Source of the DNA: Citreicella sp. C3M06
GTDB taxonomy: Bacteria; Pseudomonadota; Alphaproteobacteria; Rhodobacterales; Rhodobacteraceae
DNA length: 64,000 nucleotides
Direction: 5' to 3'
NCBI RefSeq assembly: GCF_018860705.1
Contig: NZ_JAHKQA010000072.1
Span: 124,001-188,000, forward strand
Below are positions 17,658 to 27,908 of this stretch, piece by piece (position 1 is the stretch's first letter; each line of letters begins with the position of its first letter). The notes under the pieces are model-generated. The model saw nothing but the letters and a program-made list of their open reading frames with translations. It did no database searches and was not told where the DNA came from. Made by a program: the position numbers and the translations under genes.

Positions 17658-18800
17658 CTAGTCTTTTTCCAGCCAGCGCAGGATGTCGGCGCGGTTGCCG
17701 TCAAGTTCCGGCGCGGGCGCGCGGGCGGGCGGATCTTCCATGCCTGACATCTTGATCGGATTGCCCGCCGCCTTGAAGCTGGCCCGCCCGTAGCGGTCGA
17801 GCACGTCGACGATCATGTTGCGCGCGGCGATCTGCGGGTCTTTCATCACCTGATCCATCGACTGGATCGGCGCGCAGGGCACTCCGGCGGCGGTCATCCG
17901 GCTCAGCCAGTGGCTGCGCGGGTGTTCGAGGGTGACTGCCTCGATCAGGCGTTTGAGCAGGCGGGCGTTGGCCAGCCTTGCGGCATTGTCGGCAAAGCGC
18001 GGGTCCTGCGCGATGGGCAGGTCGAGCACGAGGCAGAGCCGCTCGAACTGCGCCTCGGTGCCTGCTGTCAGCACGAAGGGGCCGTCAGACGCCGAGACAG
18101 CCTCGCAGGGCGCGATCGAGGGGTGGCGGCTGGGATGGGGCGGCGGCGTCGCGCCGGTGGCCTGTTGCGGCACGGCCTGTTCCATCAGGGCCAGTTGCGC
18201 ATCGAGCATCCCGACATCGACCCGCCGCCCGACACCGGTGCGCCCACGGTCGTAGAGCGCGGCGAGGATGCCCTGAGCAAGGAACATGCCGCCCGACAGA
18301 TCGCCAAAGCTGCTTCCTGCGCGGCGGGGGGCGTCTGGTGTGCCGGTGCGGTTCATCAGCCCAGAGCGCGCCTGCACGATGACGTCATAGGCGGCACGTC
18401 TGGCATCCGGCCCGGTCTGCCCGAAGCCGGTAACCGAGGCATAGATCAGCGCCGGGTGGCGCGCATGCAGCAGATCCCAGCCAAGGCCATGCCTGTCCAT
18501 CACGCCGGGGCGGAAGTTTTCGACCAGCACATCGGCGCGCGAGAGGATCCGGTCCAGCACGGCGCGATCATCAGCCTTGTCGAAATCGAGCGCCATCGAG
18601 CGCTTGCCCCGGTTGACGGCGGCGAAATAGGCCGACTTGCCATCCTTGAGCGGCGGCAGCGTGCGCGCGCCGTCGCCCGCTCCGGGGCGTTCGATCTTGA
18701 TCACCGCCGCGCCGAGGTCGGCGAGGATCATCGTGGCAAAGGGCCCGGATAGAATCCGGGTGAAATCAACGACGGTGACGCCGGAAAGGGGAAGCGACAT
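17658..18800 (-). CDS. CaiB/BaiF family (class III) CoA-transferase
   Basis: A 380-residue class III CoA-transferase, which moves CoA between carboxylic acids through an aspartyl anhydride/thioester. Family signatures are VVDFTRILSGPFATMILADLGA near the N-terminus, VNRGKRSMALDF (62-73) and ENFRPGVMDRHGLGW (94-108). The likely catalytic Asp is D167 in GDLSGG. The C-terminal part (GVPCAPIQSMDQVMKDPQ) is also typical. The substrate is unknown. It is convergent with prfB and lies beyond the agmatinase-like gene on the same strand. Confidence 0.9.
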   Translation of the reverse strand: MSLPLSGVTVVDFTRILSGPFATMILADLGAAVIKIERPGAGDGARTLPPLKDGKSAYFAAVNRGKRSMALDFDKADDRAVLDRILSRADVLVENFRPGVMDRHGLGWDLLHARHPALIYASVTGFGQTGPDARRAAYDVIVQARSGLMNRTGTPDAPRRAGSSFGDLSGGMFLAQGILAALYDRGRTGVGRRVDVGMLDAQLALMEQAVPQQATGATPPPHPSRHPSIAPCEAVSASDGPFVLTAGTEAQFERLCLVLDLPIAQDPRFADNAARLANARLLKRLIEAVTLEHPRSHWLSRMTAAGVPCAPIQSMDQVMKDPQIAARNMIVDVLDRYGRASFKAAGNPIKMSGMEDPPARAPAPELDGNRADILRWLEKD

Positions 18801-18918
18801 GGGCCTTTGGCTCTCTTGTCGAGGGGCTGCTCTGGGGGCAGGCTGTCATGCCGTTTGCCTCGCGGGCAAGCCTTTTGTCGGGGCTGGCCGGTTTTCGCCC
18901 CGAACGTGACTTTCCCGC

Positions 18919-19887
18919 TCAGCTTGCTTTGGTTTGCATCTTTCGCGCGTGAAACACAAAGCCGAGCAGGTTCATCAGCACCTGCGCCGCAAGGATCGAG
19001 GTCGTGCCGGTGGGATCGTAATCGGGCGCCACCTCGACGAGGTCGATGCCGATGACGGGATGGTCGCGCGCCACCGCTTGCAGCAATTCGAGCACGTCGT
19101 AATACAGGAACCCGCCATGGGACGGTGTGCCGGTGCCCGGCGCGATAGACGGGCAGAAGGCGTCGATATCAAGGGTGATATACACCGGAGCCCCGGCAGG
19201 AATGCGAGCGGCGACGCCTTGCGGGCCCAGCTTGCGGGCTTGACGCACCGACAGGATGTCCGAGCCCATCTGCCGGGCATCCTCATAGCCGTCGCGGGCA
19301 GTGGATGAGACATTGCGGATTCCGACCTGCGTCAACCCGCTGACCCACGGCTTTTCGGCGGCGCGGCGCATCGGGTTGCCATGGCCGCGCGTGACCCCGT
19401 GGCGGATGTCGACGAAATCGAGATGGGCGTCGATCTGAAGAACGTGAAAGGGCGCGTGGCCTTCATAGGCCTCGATGCAGGGGATGTTGATCGAATGATC
19501 GCCGCCGATCACCACCGGCAGCGCGCCGGCGTTCAGCGCCGCCTCGACCCCGGCGCGGATGTTGGCATGGCTCTGGATCGTATCGGTGTGCACGATGTCC
19601 GCGTCGCCCATGTCGACGATGCGCACGTCCTCGCCAAGGTAGGTGGTGTCGTCTTCGTGGTCATAGGCTCCGGCGTGACCGAAGCTGAACAAGGTCGAGG
19701 CCTCGCGCACGCCGCGCGGCCCGAACCGCGCCCCGGCGCGCCACTGCGTGCCCGCATCGAAAGGCGCGCCAAGGATCGCCGCGTCGGCGTCGATCTGCGA
19801 CCAATCGGCGACATAGGGCTTTCTGGCAAAGGTGCAGATGCCGGTGAAGGGCAGGTTCAGGCGGCCGCTGTCGTATCCGTGGGTCAT
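18919..19887 (-). CDS. speB: Agmatinase/ureohydrolase family enzyme
   Basis: A 322-residue binuclear manganese hydrolase of the arginase/agmatinase family. Agmatinase converts agmatine to putrescine and urea. Metal-binding motifs are GGDHS (128-132), DAHLDFVD (153-160) and DIDAFCP near residue 240. The start is the ATG at 19887, giving MTHGYDSGRL and family length. The frame stays open far upstream opposite guaB, but that is antisense overprint. Guanidino substrates other than agmatine (guanidinobutyrate, guanidinopropionate) are possible because substrate choice in this family is hard to read. It is divergent from guaB. Confidence 0.85.
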   Translation of the reverse strand: MTHGYDSGRLNLPFTGICTFARKPYVADWSQIDADAAILGAPFDAGTQWRAGARFGPRGVREASTLFSFGHAGAYDHEDDTTYLGEDVRIVDMGDADIVHTDTIQSHANIRAGVEAALNAGALPVVIGGDHSINIPCIEAYEGHAPFHVLQIDAHLDFVDIRHGVTRGHGNPMRRAAEKPWVSGLTQVGIRNVSSTARDGYEDARQMGSDILSVRQARKLGPQGVAARIPAGAPVYITLDIDAFCPSIAPGTGTPSHGGFLYYDVLELLQAVARDHPVIGIDLVEVAPDYDPTGTTSILAAQVLMNLLGFVFHARKMQTKAS

Positions 19888-19938
19888 GGGGCTCTCGGGC
19901 AAGGGGTCATTGCCCTTGATTTTCACTGCTTGCCGTGA

Positions 19939-21549
<1,611 letters not shown>

Positions 21550-21553
21550 GCCC

Positions 21554-22708
21554 ATGACCCCCGCAGCACGGATACAGGCGGCGATCGAGATTCTGGACCG
21601 CATCGCTTCGGGCGCGGCTGCCGAGCAGGCCCTGCTCGGCTGGTCGCGCGGGGCCCGCTATGCCGGGTCCAAGGACCGCGCTGCGGTGCGCGATCACGTC
21701 TTTGACGTGCTGCGGCGCTGGCGTTCGACGGCGGCGCAAGGTGGGGCTGACACCGGGCGGGGGCGGATGCTGGGTTTGCTGCGGCAATCCGGGATTGACC
21801 CGGACAGCCTGTTTACCGGCGAGGGCCATGCGCCAGAGCCGCTGAGCGACGCCGAACACGCCGCCGGACGCACGCCCGAAGGGGCCGAGGCGCTGGACCT
21901 GCCGGACTGGCTCGCCGATGTCTGGACCCAAAGTCTTGGCGATGCGGCGGAACCCTCGGCTCTGGCGCTGAGGCAGCGCGCGCCGGTGTATCTTCGGGTC
22001 AACACCGCGAAGCTTTCGGTGCCCGAGGCGCAGGCGCTGCTGGCCGCTGAAGGCATCGAGAGCGTGGCGCATCCGCTGGCGCAGACCGCGCTCGAGGTGA
22101 CGGGCGGCGCGCGCGGCGTTGCGCGATCAAAGGCTTATCTCGATGGGCTGGTCGAATTGCAGGACGTGGCCAGCCAGGCCATCGCGCTTGCGCTGCCGCT
22201 TGAGCCCGGCTCGCGGGTGCTGGATTATTGCGCGGGCGGTGGCGGCAAGGCGCTGGCGATGGCGGCGCACAGTGGCGGGGCGGTCGATGCGCATGATGCC
22301 GATCCGGCCCGAATGAAGGATCTGCCCGCCCGAGCCCAGCGTGCCGGGGCACAGATCCGGGTGGTTGCCAAGCCGCAGGGCCGCTATGATGTCGTGCTCT
22401 GCGACGTGCCCTGTTCCGGGGCAGGTGCATGGCGGCGCGCGCCTGAAGGCAAGTGGCGCCTGACCGCCGAACGCCTGCGCGAGCTGACCGACATCCAGTC
22501 CGACATTCTGCAGCGGGCTGCGCCGTTGGTCGCAGCTGGCGGCACGCTCGCTTATGCAACCTGCTCGATGCTCGATCCCGAAAACACGGATCGAATTGCG
22601 CAATTCACCGCCGATATGCCCGGTTGGGAGGTGACGTTTCAGCGGCAGTTCCTGCCCTCGGATGGCGGGGACGGGTTCTTTCTGACCTGCCTGACAGCGC
22701 CGGCCTGA
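21554..22708 (+). CDS. RsmB/NOP family RNA (cytosine-5) methyltransferase
   Basis: A 384-residue SAM-dependent methyltransferase. The N-terminal NusB-like helical region is followed by the Rossmann domain, with motif I VLDYCAGGGGKALAM near residue 221. The m5C catalytic motifs are DVPCSG near 283 and YATCS near 335; the TCS cysteine is the nucleophile. RsmB methylates 16S rRNA C967 in E. coli. This protein is shorter than E. coli RsmB, and alphaproteobacteria often have several paralogues, so the exact rRNA or tRNA target is not certain. It lies directly after guaB. Confidence 0.85.
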   Translation: MTPAARIQAAIEILDRIASGAAAEQALLGWSRGARYAGSKDRAAVRDHVFDVLRRWRSTAAQGGADTGRGRMLGLLRQSGIDPDSLFTGEGHAPEPLSDAEHAAGRTPEGAEALDLPDWLADVWTQSLGDAAEPSALALRQRAPVYLRVNTAKLSVPEAQALLAAEGIESVAHPLAQTALEVTGGARGVARSKAYLDGLVELQDVASQAIALALPLEPGSRVLDYCAGGGGKALAMAAHSGGAVDAHDADPARMKDLPARAQRAGAQIRVVAKPQGRYDVVLCDVPCSGAGAWRRAPEGKWRLTAERLRELTDIQSDILQRAAPLVAAGGTLAYATCSMLDPENTDRIAQFTADMPGWEVTFQRQFLPSDGGDGFFLTCLTAPA

Positions 22709-22853
22709 CGGCGGGTTCGTTGTAATACTTCCATTTTAGCGCGGCTTTTCCCTCGTCAGGTGCAACTTGTGGATGTAATCTTGCGGTGATTTACTTTTGG
22801 TTAATCCCTGCCGTGCGATGACACATCGGTCTGAGGAGAGGAAAGGGAGCAAC

Positions 22854-25154
22854 GTGTCCGAAGTTGTGCCAACGATGCGCCGCAGATCGCAGTGGACACC
22901 CGATGTGCTGCGCAGTGCGGCGATGCTGCTGGTGCTGGCGCTGATTTGCGGCGGTGTTGCTGTGGTTGCCGCCGAAGCCGCCTTCCGGGGGGCGTTTCTG
23001 GCCGCCGCAACGGCCTTTGCTGCGATGGGCATGATTTCGGCGATCGGCTATCTCGTGCAGCAGGGGCGGGTGCGTGCCTCCTACGCCGCGATCCGACGCT
23101 TTGCTGGCGACGATCATGTGCCGACGCTGTCAACGGATGCCTCGCTGACGATCACCTATGCGAACCCGGCTGCGATCGAACAGTTGCGTGCCACCGTCGG
23201 AGAGCCACTTTCAGACCTTCTGGCGACCCGCATTTCAAACGCGGTTGGGTTGATTCATCGGCTTGGAATGCAATCGGAAAGCTCCGGATTTGCCCGCGAG
23301 GCGTCTGCTTCGGGCGAGCCGCGCACCGCTTTGTCGTTGCGCCGGCTAGACCAGTCGAACTGGTTGTGGCGGTTTGAATCCGACACCCTGCCTGCTGAGG
23401 GCCAAGATGCGCTGCATGAACCACCGGTGCTGACGCTTGGCCGCAGCGGGGCTGTGCTCTACATGAACGGCCGCGCGAGGGTGGTGCTGGGGCGTCGGAT
23501 CAAGCGTCTCGACGAGGTGCTCGAGGATCCGCCGCTGCAGAATGGCCATGTTCATCACTTCATCACGCCCGAAGGGTCGAAAGGCTACAGCGTGCGCTGC
23601 GTTGACACCGGGATCGGGCGGCAGGAGGTCATTCTCGACGCCATCGAACCGGTGGTCGCAGAAAGCTCTGCGGCAGACGGGTTCGATGATCTGCCGGTCC
23701 CGTTGCTGCGGCTCAGTCCGGACGGGACGATCCTGCGCGCCAATCCCGGGGCCTGCAAGCTGCTGGATGCCGAGCGCGCCGATGGGCGCAACATGTCCGA
23801 GTTCATGGAGGGGCTCGGGCGTTCGATCCGCGGCTGGATCTCTGAAGCGGCGGCGGGGCGCGGGTTGCACCGGTCGGAGTTTCTCAGGCTGACCCGATCA
23901 GATCGCGAGATATTCGTACAGGTAACGCTGACACGGGTCCGGATCGACGGGATGCCGGAACTGGTCGCGGTTCTGAATGATGCGACGGAGCTGAAGACCC
24001 TCGAAGCCCAGTTCGTGCAGAGCCAGAAGATGCAGGCGATCGGACAGCTTGCCGGTGGCGTCGCGCATGATTTCAACAACCTCCTGACGGCAATCTCAGG
24101 TCATTGCGATCTGCTGCTGCTGCGTCACGATCAGGGCGACCCGGATTATTGCGATCTGGTCCAGATCAACCAGAACGCCAATCGCGCGGCGGCTTTGGTC
24201 GGTCAGCTTCTGGCGTTTTCACGCAAGCAGACGCTGCGCCCGGAGATCCTCGATCTTCGTGACACGCTGTCTGATCTGACCCACCTGCTGAACCGGCTTG
24301 TCGGCGAGAAGGTGCAGCTGACGCTGTCTCACGACCCGGTCCTGCCAACCATTCGCGGCGATAGGCGTCAGCTTGAGCAGGTGATGATGAACCTCGTCGT
24401 CAACGCGCGCGACGCGATGCCCGATGGCGGGGAAATCCACATCGAGACAGAGTGCCGTACTTTGATGGAACCGCTGCAACGCGATCGGGCCATTGTCGAG
24501 CCGGGTCAATATGCCGTCGTTCGGGTGTCTGACCAAGGCGTCGGCATTCCACAAGACAAACTCCAGAAGGTGTTCGAGCCGTTCTACACGACAAAGCGCA
24601 CTGGCGAGGGGACCGGCCTCGGGCTGTCAACGGTCTATGGTATCGTGAAGCAGACCGGCGGTTTCATCTTTGTCGACAGCGCGGTTGGCGAAGGCAGCAG
24701 TTTTTCGTTGCTCTTCCCCGCTTACGAGATGCCTGTCACCGCGCAGCTTCCGGAAAAAGTCGTTGAAAAACGCAAGATGCCGCAAACAGGTAGTGGCGTC
24801 GTCCTACTGGTTGAAGACGAGGCACCTGTGCGGGCTTTCGCGGCGCGCGCCTTGAGGATGCGCGGCTACACGGTCCACGAGGCCGGAACCGCCGAAGAGG
24901 CGCTCGAATTGCTCGAAGACCGTGATATGAAGATCGATCTTTTCGTGACCGATGTGGTCATGCCGGGCATGGATGGGCCAAGCTGGGTCCGCGAAGCCTT
25001 GAAGCAACGCCCGGGGACCCGCGTCGTCTTTGTCTCTGGTTATGCGGAAGATGTCTTTGCGGAAGGTGAGGCCCAAGTGCCCAATTCGATTTTCTTGCCG
25101 AAACCGTTCTCGCTCAACCAGTTGACCGAAACGGTACATCTTCAGCTGAACTGA
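22854..25154 (+). CDS. cckA: Hybrid histidine kinase CckA
   Basis: A 766-residue hybrid kinase. Two membrane segments (about 20-41 and 45-68) are followed by PAS-like regions (one around 300-385, LLRLSPDGTILRANPGAC). The HisKA domain has H405 in GGVAHDFNNLLTAI, and the HATPase domain (NARDAMPDGG, GTGLGLSTVYG) comes next. The C-terminal receiver has phosphoacceptor D700 in FVTDVVMPGMDG. Architecture and proximity to recA match CckA. In alphaproteobacteria CckA phosphorylates CtrA and CpdR through ChpT to control cell cycle, motility and, in Rhodobacterales, gene-transfer agents. I choose the GTG at 22854 because AAAGGGAG precedes it; an ATG at 22818 is also open. chpT and ctrA are not in this window. 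Confidence 0.9.
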   Translation: MSEVVPTMRRRSQWTPDVLRSAAMLLVLALICGGVAVVAAEAAFRGAFLAAATAFAAMGMISAIGYLVQQGRVRASYAAIRRFAGDDHVPTLSTDASLTITYANPAAIEQLRATVGEPLSDLLATRISNAVGLIHRLGMQSESSGFAREASASGEPRTALSLRRLDQSNWLWRFESDTLPAEGQDALHEPPVLTLGRSGAVLYMNGRARVVLGRRIKRLDEVLEDPPLQNGHVHHFITPEGSKGYSVRCVDTGIGRQEVILDAIEPVVAESSAADGFDDLPVPLLRLSPDGTILRANPGACKLLDAERADGRNMSEFMEGLGRSIRGWISEAAAGRGLHRSEFLRLTRSDREIFVQVTLTRVRIDGMPELVAVLNDATELKTLEAQFVQSQKMQAIGQLAGGVAHDFNNLLTAISGHCDLLLLRHDQGDPDYCDLVQINQNANRAAALVGQLLAFSRKQTLRPEILDLRDTLSDLTHLLNRLVGEKVQLTLSHDPVLPTIRGDRRQLEQVMMNLVVNARDAMPDGGEIHIETECRTLMEPLQRDRAIVEPGQYAVVRVSDQGVGIPQDKLQKVFEPFYTTKRTGEGTGLGLSTVYGIVKQTGGFIFVDSAVGEGSSFSLLFPAYEMPVTAQLPEKVVEKRKMPQTGSGVVLLVEDEAPVRAFAARALRMRGYTVHEAGTAEEALELLEDRDMKIDLFVTDVVMPGMDGPSWVREALKQRPGTRVVFVSGYAEDVFAEGEAQVPNSIFLPKPFSLNQLTETVHLQLN

Positions 25155-25163
25155 CCCCAAAGC

Positions 25164-25757
25164 TCATGTCGCGCGTTCCCACGCGGCAAAGTCCGCTGCG
25201 CAATTGCGGCGTAGCTTCGCCTCGACGCGTGGGCTGAGATCAAGTGGCATCGCCGCCGATACATTGGCGCGGGGCAGCTCAATCGACTGACCGATGCGGT
25301 TTTCCAGAAAGGCGAGGATGGCCGCCTGATTCTCGTATCGGAAAAGATGGCTTACGGCGGTTCCGTTGGGCCGAGGTTCAATAAACTTTGCCTGACTTCC
25401 AACATTGGCGAAGGCCGGCCGATCGCCGCCGGCGTAAGCGTCGACAAAATCATCGAAGGTCAGCCCCTTGGTCGAGACCGGCTTGCCATCCAAAAAGGAC
25501 CGCTGCCGATACCGATACCAGGAACCGAGCCAGGATATCGGCTCGCGCAAGACCGCCATCAGCTCCATGTCCGGCCGGTCCATCTTGTCGAACATCGGAC
25601 GAAAAAATCTGTTGTAGCGATAAACCGGCGCATGTTTCAGCTCTGGCGGATCGAGAACGCTCATCGATGCATGCGGCGCCAACGCGCGTTCATAGGCTGA
25701 ACTGCCCGTTTTGGGAACCGCAAGCATCACCAGTCGTGCATTCCAGAACACCAGCAC
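25164..25757 (-). CDS. Sulfotransferase-like protein between cckA and recA
   Basis: A 197-residue protein starting with a short strand and the phosphosulfate-binding-like loop PKTGSSAYE (residues 15-23). A later AVLREPISWLGSWYRYR matches the sulfotransferase region that binds the 3'-phosphate and contains the conserved Arg-Glu-Pro. It is small but complete-looking and has no membrane segment. Start is a GTG at 25757 with AAAGGA six bases upstream. It sits convergent to cckA and divergent from recA. The acceptor is unknown. Confidence 0.65.
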   Translation of the reverse strand: MLVFWNARLVMLAVPKTGSSAYERALAPHASMSVLDPPELKHAPVYRYNRFFRPMFDKMDRPDMELMAVLREPISWLGSWYRYRQRSFLDGKPVSTKGLTFDDFVDAYAGGDRPAFANVGSQAKFIEPRPNGTAVSHLFRYENQAAILAFLENRIGQSIELPRANVSAAMPLDLSPRVEAKLRRNCAADFAAWERAT

Positions 25758-25869
25758 GCGCGGTCCTTTCGAATTCCGTCTGCCGTCAATAACTTCTTAA
25801 CCTCCTCGGAACAGGATGGTCTATGAAAATTTAACTTGAAATGTTCTCCTTTTGATCTCATCTTATCGA

Positions 25870-25884
25870 GAACAAGCGGCGAAC
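25870..25884. promoter_or_regulatory. LexA (SOS) box upstream of recA
   Basis: GAAC-AAGCGGC-GAAC, which is GTTC-N7-GTTC on the other strand, is the direct-repeat LexA site known from Rhodobacter. It is 52 bases before the recA ATG. A TTGAAA at 25836-25841 may be the -35 element, which would put the box at or just after the start site. Repression of recA by LexA is inferred. Confidence 0.85.
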
Positions 25885-25935
25885 GAAAGCAGCGATTGCC
25901 GCCCCACCCCGGGTGTGGAATAAGGATCGAGATAC

Positions 25936-27012
25936 ATGGCAACGGCAGATCTTCTCAATATGGATAGAAAGCGCAACGCGGACCGACAGAAGGCGCTGGA
26001 TTCGGCGTTGGCCCAGATCGAACGGCAGTTCGGCAAGGGCTCCATCATGAAGCTCGGCGGTGAGAACGCCCTCAAAGATATCGAATCGACCTCCACCGGA
26101 TCGCTCGGTCTGGATATCGCTCTTGGAATTGGCGGCCTGCCCAAAGGGCGCATCATCGAGATTTACGGTCCCGAAAGCTCGGGCAAGACCACGCTGACGC
26201 TGCATGTCGTGGCGGAAGAGCAGAAAAAGGGCGGCGTCTGTGCGTTTGTCGACGCAGAACACGCCCTCGATCCGCAATATGCCAAAAAGCTTGGTGTCAA
26301 TCTCGATGATCTGCTGATTTCGCAGCCCGACACTGGCGAGCAGGCGCTCGAGATCACCGATACGCTGGTGCGCTCTGGTGCGGTCAGCCTTGTGGTTGTC
26401 GACTCCGTGGCGGCGCTGACGCCCAAGAGCGAACTCGAAGGCGACATGGGCGATTCAAGCGTCGGCGTTCACGCGCGTCTGATGAGTCAGGCGATGCGCA
26501 AGCTGACCGGGTCGATCAGCCGGTCGAACTGCATGGTGATCTTCATCAACCAGATCCGTATGAAGATCGGCGTGATGTTCGGCTCGCCCGAGACCACGAC
26601 CGGCGGCAATGCGCTGAAGTTCTACAGTTCGGTGCGCCTCGACATTCGCCGCATCGGGTCGATCAAGGATCGCGACGAGGTTGTCGGCAACCAGACCCGT
26701 GTCAAGGTCGTCAAGAACAAGGTGGCGCCGCCGTTTAAGCAGGTGGAATTCGACATCATGTACGGTGAGGGCATCTCTAAGATGGGCGAACTGCTCGATC
26801 TTGGTGTCAAGGCGGGGGTGATCGACAAGTCCGGCGCATGGTATTCCTATGGGGATGAGCGGATCGGGCAGGGGCGTGAGAACGCCAAGAACTTCCTGCG
26901 CGAAAACTCTCACATGGCGATCGAAGTCGAGGACAAGATCCGCGCCGCCCATGGGCTTGATTTTCACATGTCGGAATCCGATAGCAAAGACGATGATTTC
27001 ATCGAAGAGTAA
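25936..27012 (+). CDS. recA: Recombinase RecA
   Basis: A 358-residue RecA that forms filaments on single-stranded DNA, drives strand exchange and stimulates LexA self-cleavage. Walker A is GPESSGKTT (78-86). Walker B is [10 protein letters not shown], and loops L1/L2 ([30 protein letters not shown]) are intact. The C-terminal tail is acidic (SKDDDFIEE). It is preceded by an SOS box and followed by an intrinsic terminator, so it is probably monocistronic and damage-inducible. Confidence 0.98.
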   Translation: MATADLLNMDRKRNADRQKALDSALAQIERQFGKGSIMKLGGENALKDIESTSTGSLGLDIALGIGGLPKGRIIEIYGPESSGKTTLTLHVVAEEQKKGGVCAFVDAEHALDPQYAKKLGVNLDDLLISQPDTGEQALEITDTLVRSGAVSLVVVDSVAALTPKSELEGDMGDSSVGVHARLMSQAMRKLTGSISRSNCMVIFINQIRMKIGVMFGSPETTTGGNALKFYSSVRLDIRRIGSIKDRDEVVGNQTRVKVVKNKVAPPFKQVEFDIMYGEGISKMGELLDLGVKAGVIDKSGAWYSYGDERIGQGRENAKNFLRENSHMAIEVEDKIRAAHGLDFHMSESDSKDDDFIEE

Positions 27013-27035
27013 CCCTCTCTTCGCAGGATGATTTT

Positions 27036-27908
27036 TCAGCCGCCGCAGATGCTTTCGCTCTGCGGCGGTCTTGTTTCGCCCGTTCGGCGTGCCAGCGTCA
27101 GGGCACCATCCAGCGCGTTGCCGGCCGGGTCGATGAGGGCGTCGGCCATGTCGCGGGGAAGCCAGGGCGCGTAGCTGGGGGCAATGCCTCCGACAAGGCA
27201 GATCGGCTCTCCGGGTCGCCAGCCAAGGGCGTTCAGCCCGGTTGTCAGCCAAGAGCAGCCGCGTCGCATCAGCGTCATCGCTGCCGGATCTTCAGACCGC
27301 AGGATGCGCGGCGCGAGCGCGGCGAATTGCGCCGGGCGGGCGTTTTGGGCAAAATCGACGACCCCTGCCGGACCGCCCAATTCGCCCAGAATGAGCTTTG
27401 CCAGCGGCGTCGGCGGTTCCAGCCGGTCGTGCGCGCGCAGCGCATAGACCAGCAACTCACGCCCGAGCCATGCGCCCGATGCTTCGTCGCCCAAGACAAG
27501 CCCGTGCCCACCAAGCGTTGCGAAGCCGCCGTTGTGCTGGCGCGCCAGATAGCTCCCGGTGCCGATGCCGACGAGGCAGCCGTCGCGTGCGTCGAGCGCG
27601 CCGACAAGCGCGGCGCGGCGATCTTCATCGATAATCGCGCGCGTCAATGGTAGCGCGGCGCGCACTCGTTCGGCCATCGCAGGCCCGGTGACGCCAGCGA
27701 GGGCCAGCCACGCCGGGCAGGGCGCCAGCGCCGACAGCGTCACCCCGGCCTGCGCTGCAAGTTGCTCCAAGCCCGTCAAAAGCACCGCGATCGCCCCGTC
27801 GAAATCGCTGGTCACGTTGCAGGGACCGAGGGTCACGTCAAAGCGCTGCGCGCCGCTCTTCAGCGCAAGCCGGCAGGTCGAGCCGCCCGCATCGACGCCA
27901 AGGATCAT
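27036..27908 (-). CDS. BadF/BadG-type sugar kinase (N-acetylglucosamine/glucosamine kinase-like)
   Basis: A 290-residue ASKHA-fold ATPase of the BadF/BadG/BcrA/BcrD family. N-terminal phosphate-1 motif DAGGST (5-10) and DEDRRAALVGA are followed by the phosphate-2 motif GIGTGSYLA. Then come GGHGLVLGDEASG and an adenosine motif LVGGIAPSY. Small members of this family usually phosphorylate amino sugars such as GlcNAc, glucosamine or muramic-type sugars, plausibly for cell-wall recycling; the substrate is not proven. Its ATG overlaps the stop of the upstream VWA gene in an ATGA, implying translational coupling. Its last codons lie within the recA terminator hairpin on the opposite strand. Confidence 0.75.
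   Translation of the reverse strand: MILGVDAGGSTCRLALKSGAQRFDVTLGPCNVTSDFDGAIAVLLTGLEQLAAQAGVTLSALAPCPAWLALAGVTGPAMAERVRAALPLTRAIIDEDRRAALVGALDARDGCLVGIGTGSYLARQHNGGFATLGGHGLVLGDEASGAWLGRELLVYALRAHDRLEPPTPLAKLILGELGGPAGVVDFAQNARPAQFAALAPRILRSEDPAAMTLMRRGCSWLTTGLNALGWRPGEPICLVGGIAPSYAPWLPRDMADALIDPAGNALDGALTLARRTGETRPPQSESICGG
27040..27076 (+). terminator. recA terminator overlapping the convergent kinase gene
   Basis: CCGCCGCAGA pairs perfectly with TCTGCGGCGG around a 9-base loop, followed by TCTTGTTT. The hairpin begins 28 bases after the recA stop and lies inside the 3' coding end of the convergent kinase gene. Confidence 0.75.

Noticed and set aside
22709-22853. CtrA-type TTAA-N7-TTAA site before cckA
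   Set aside because: Only a single TTAA half-site is present near the start codon; no second half at the right distance.
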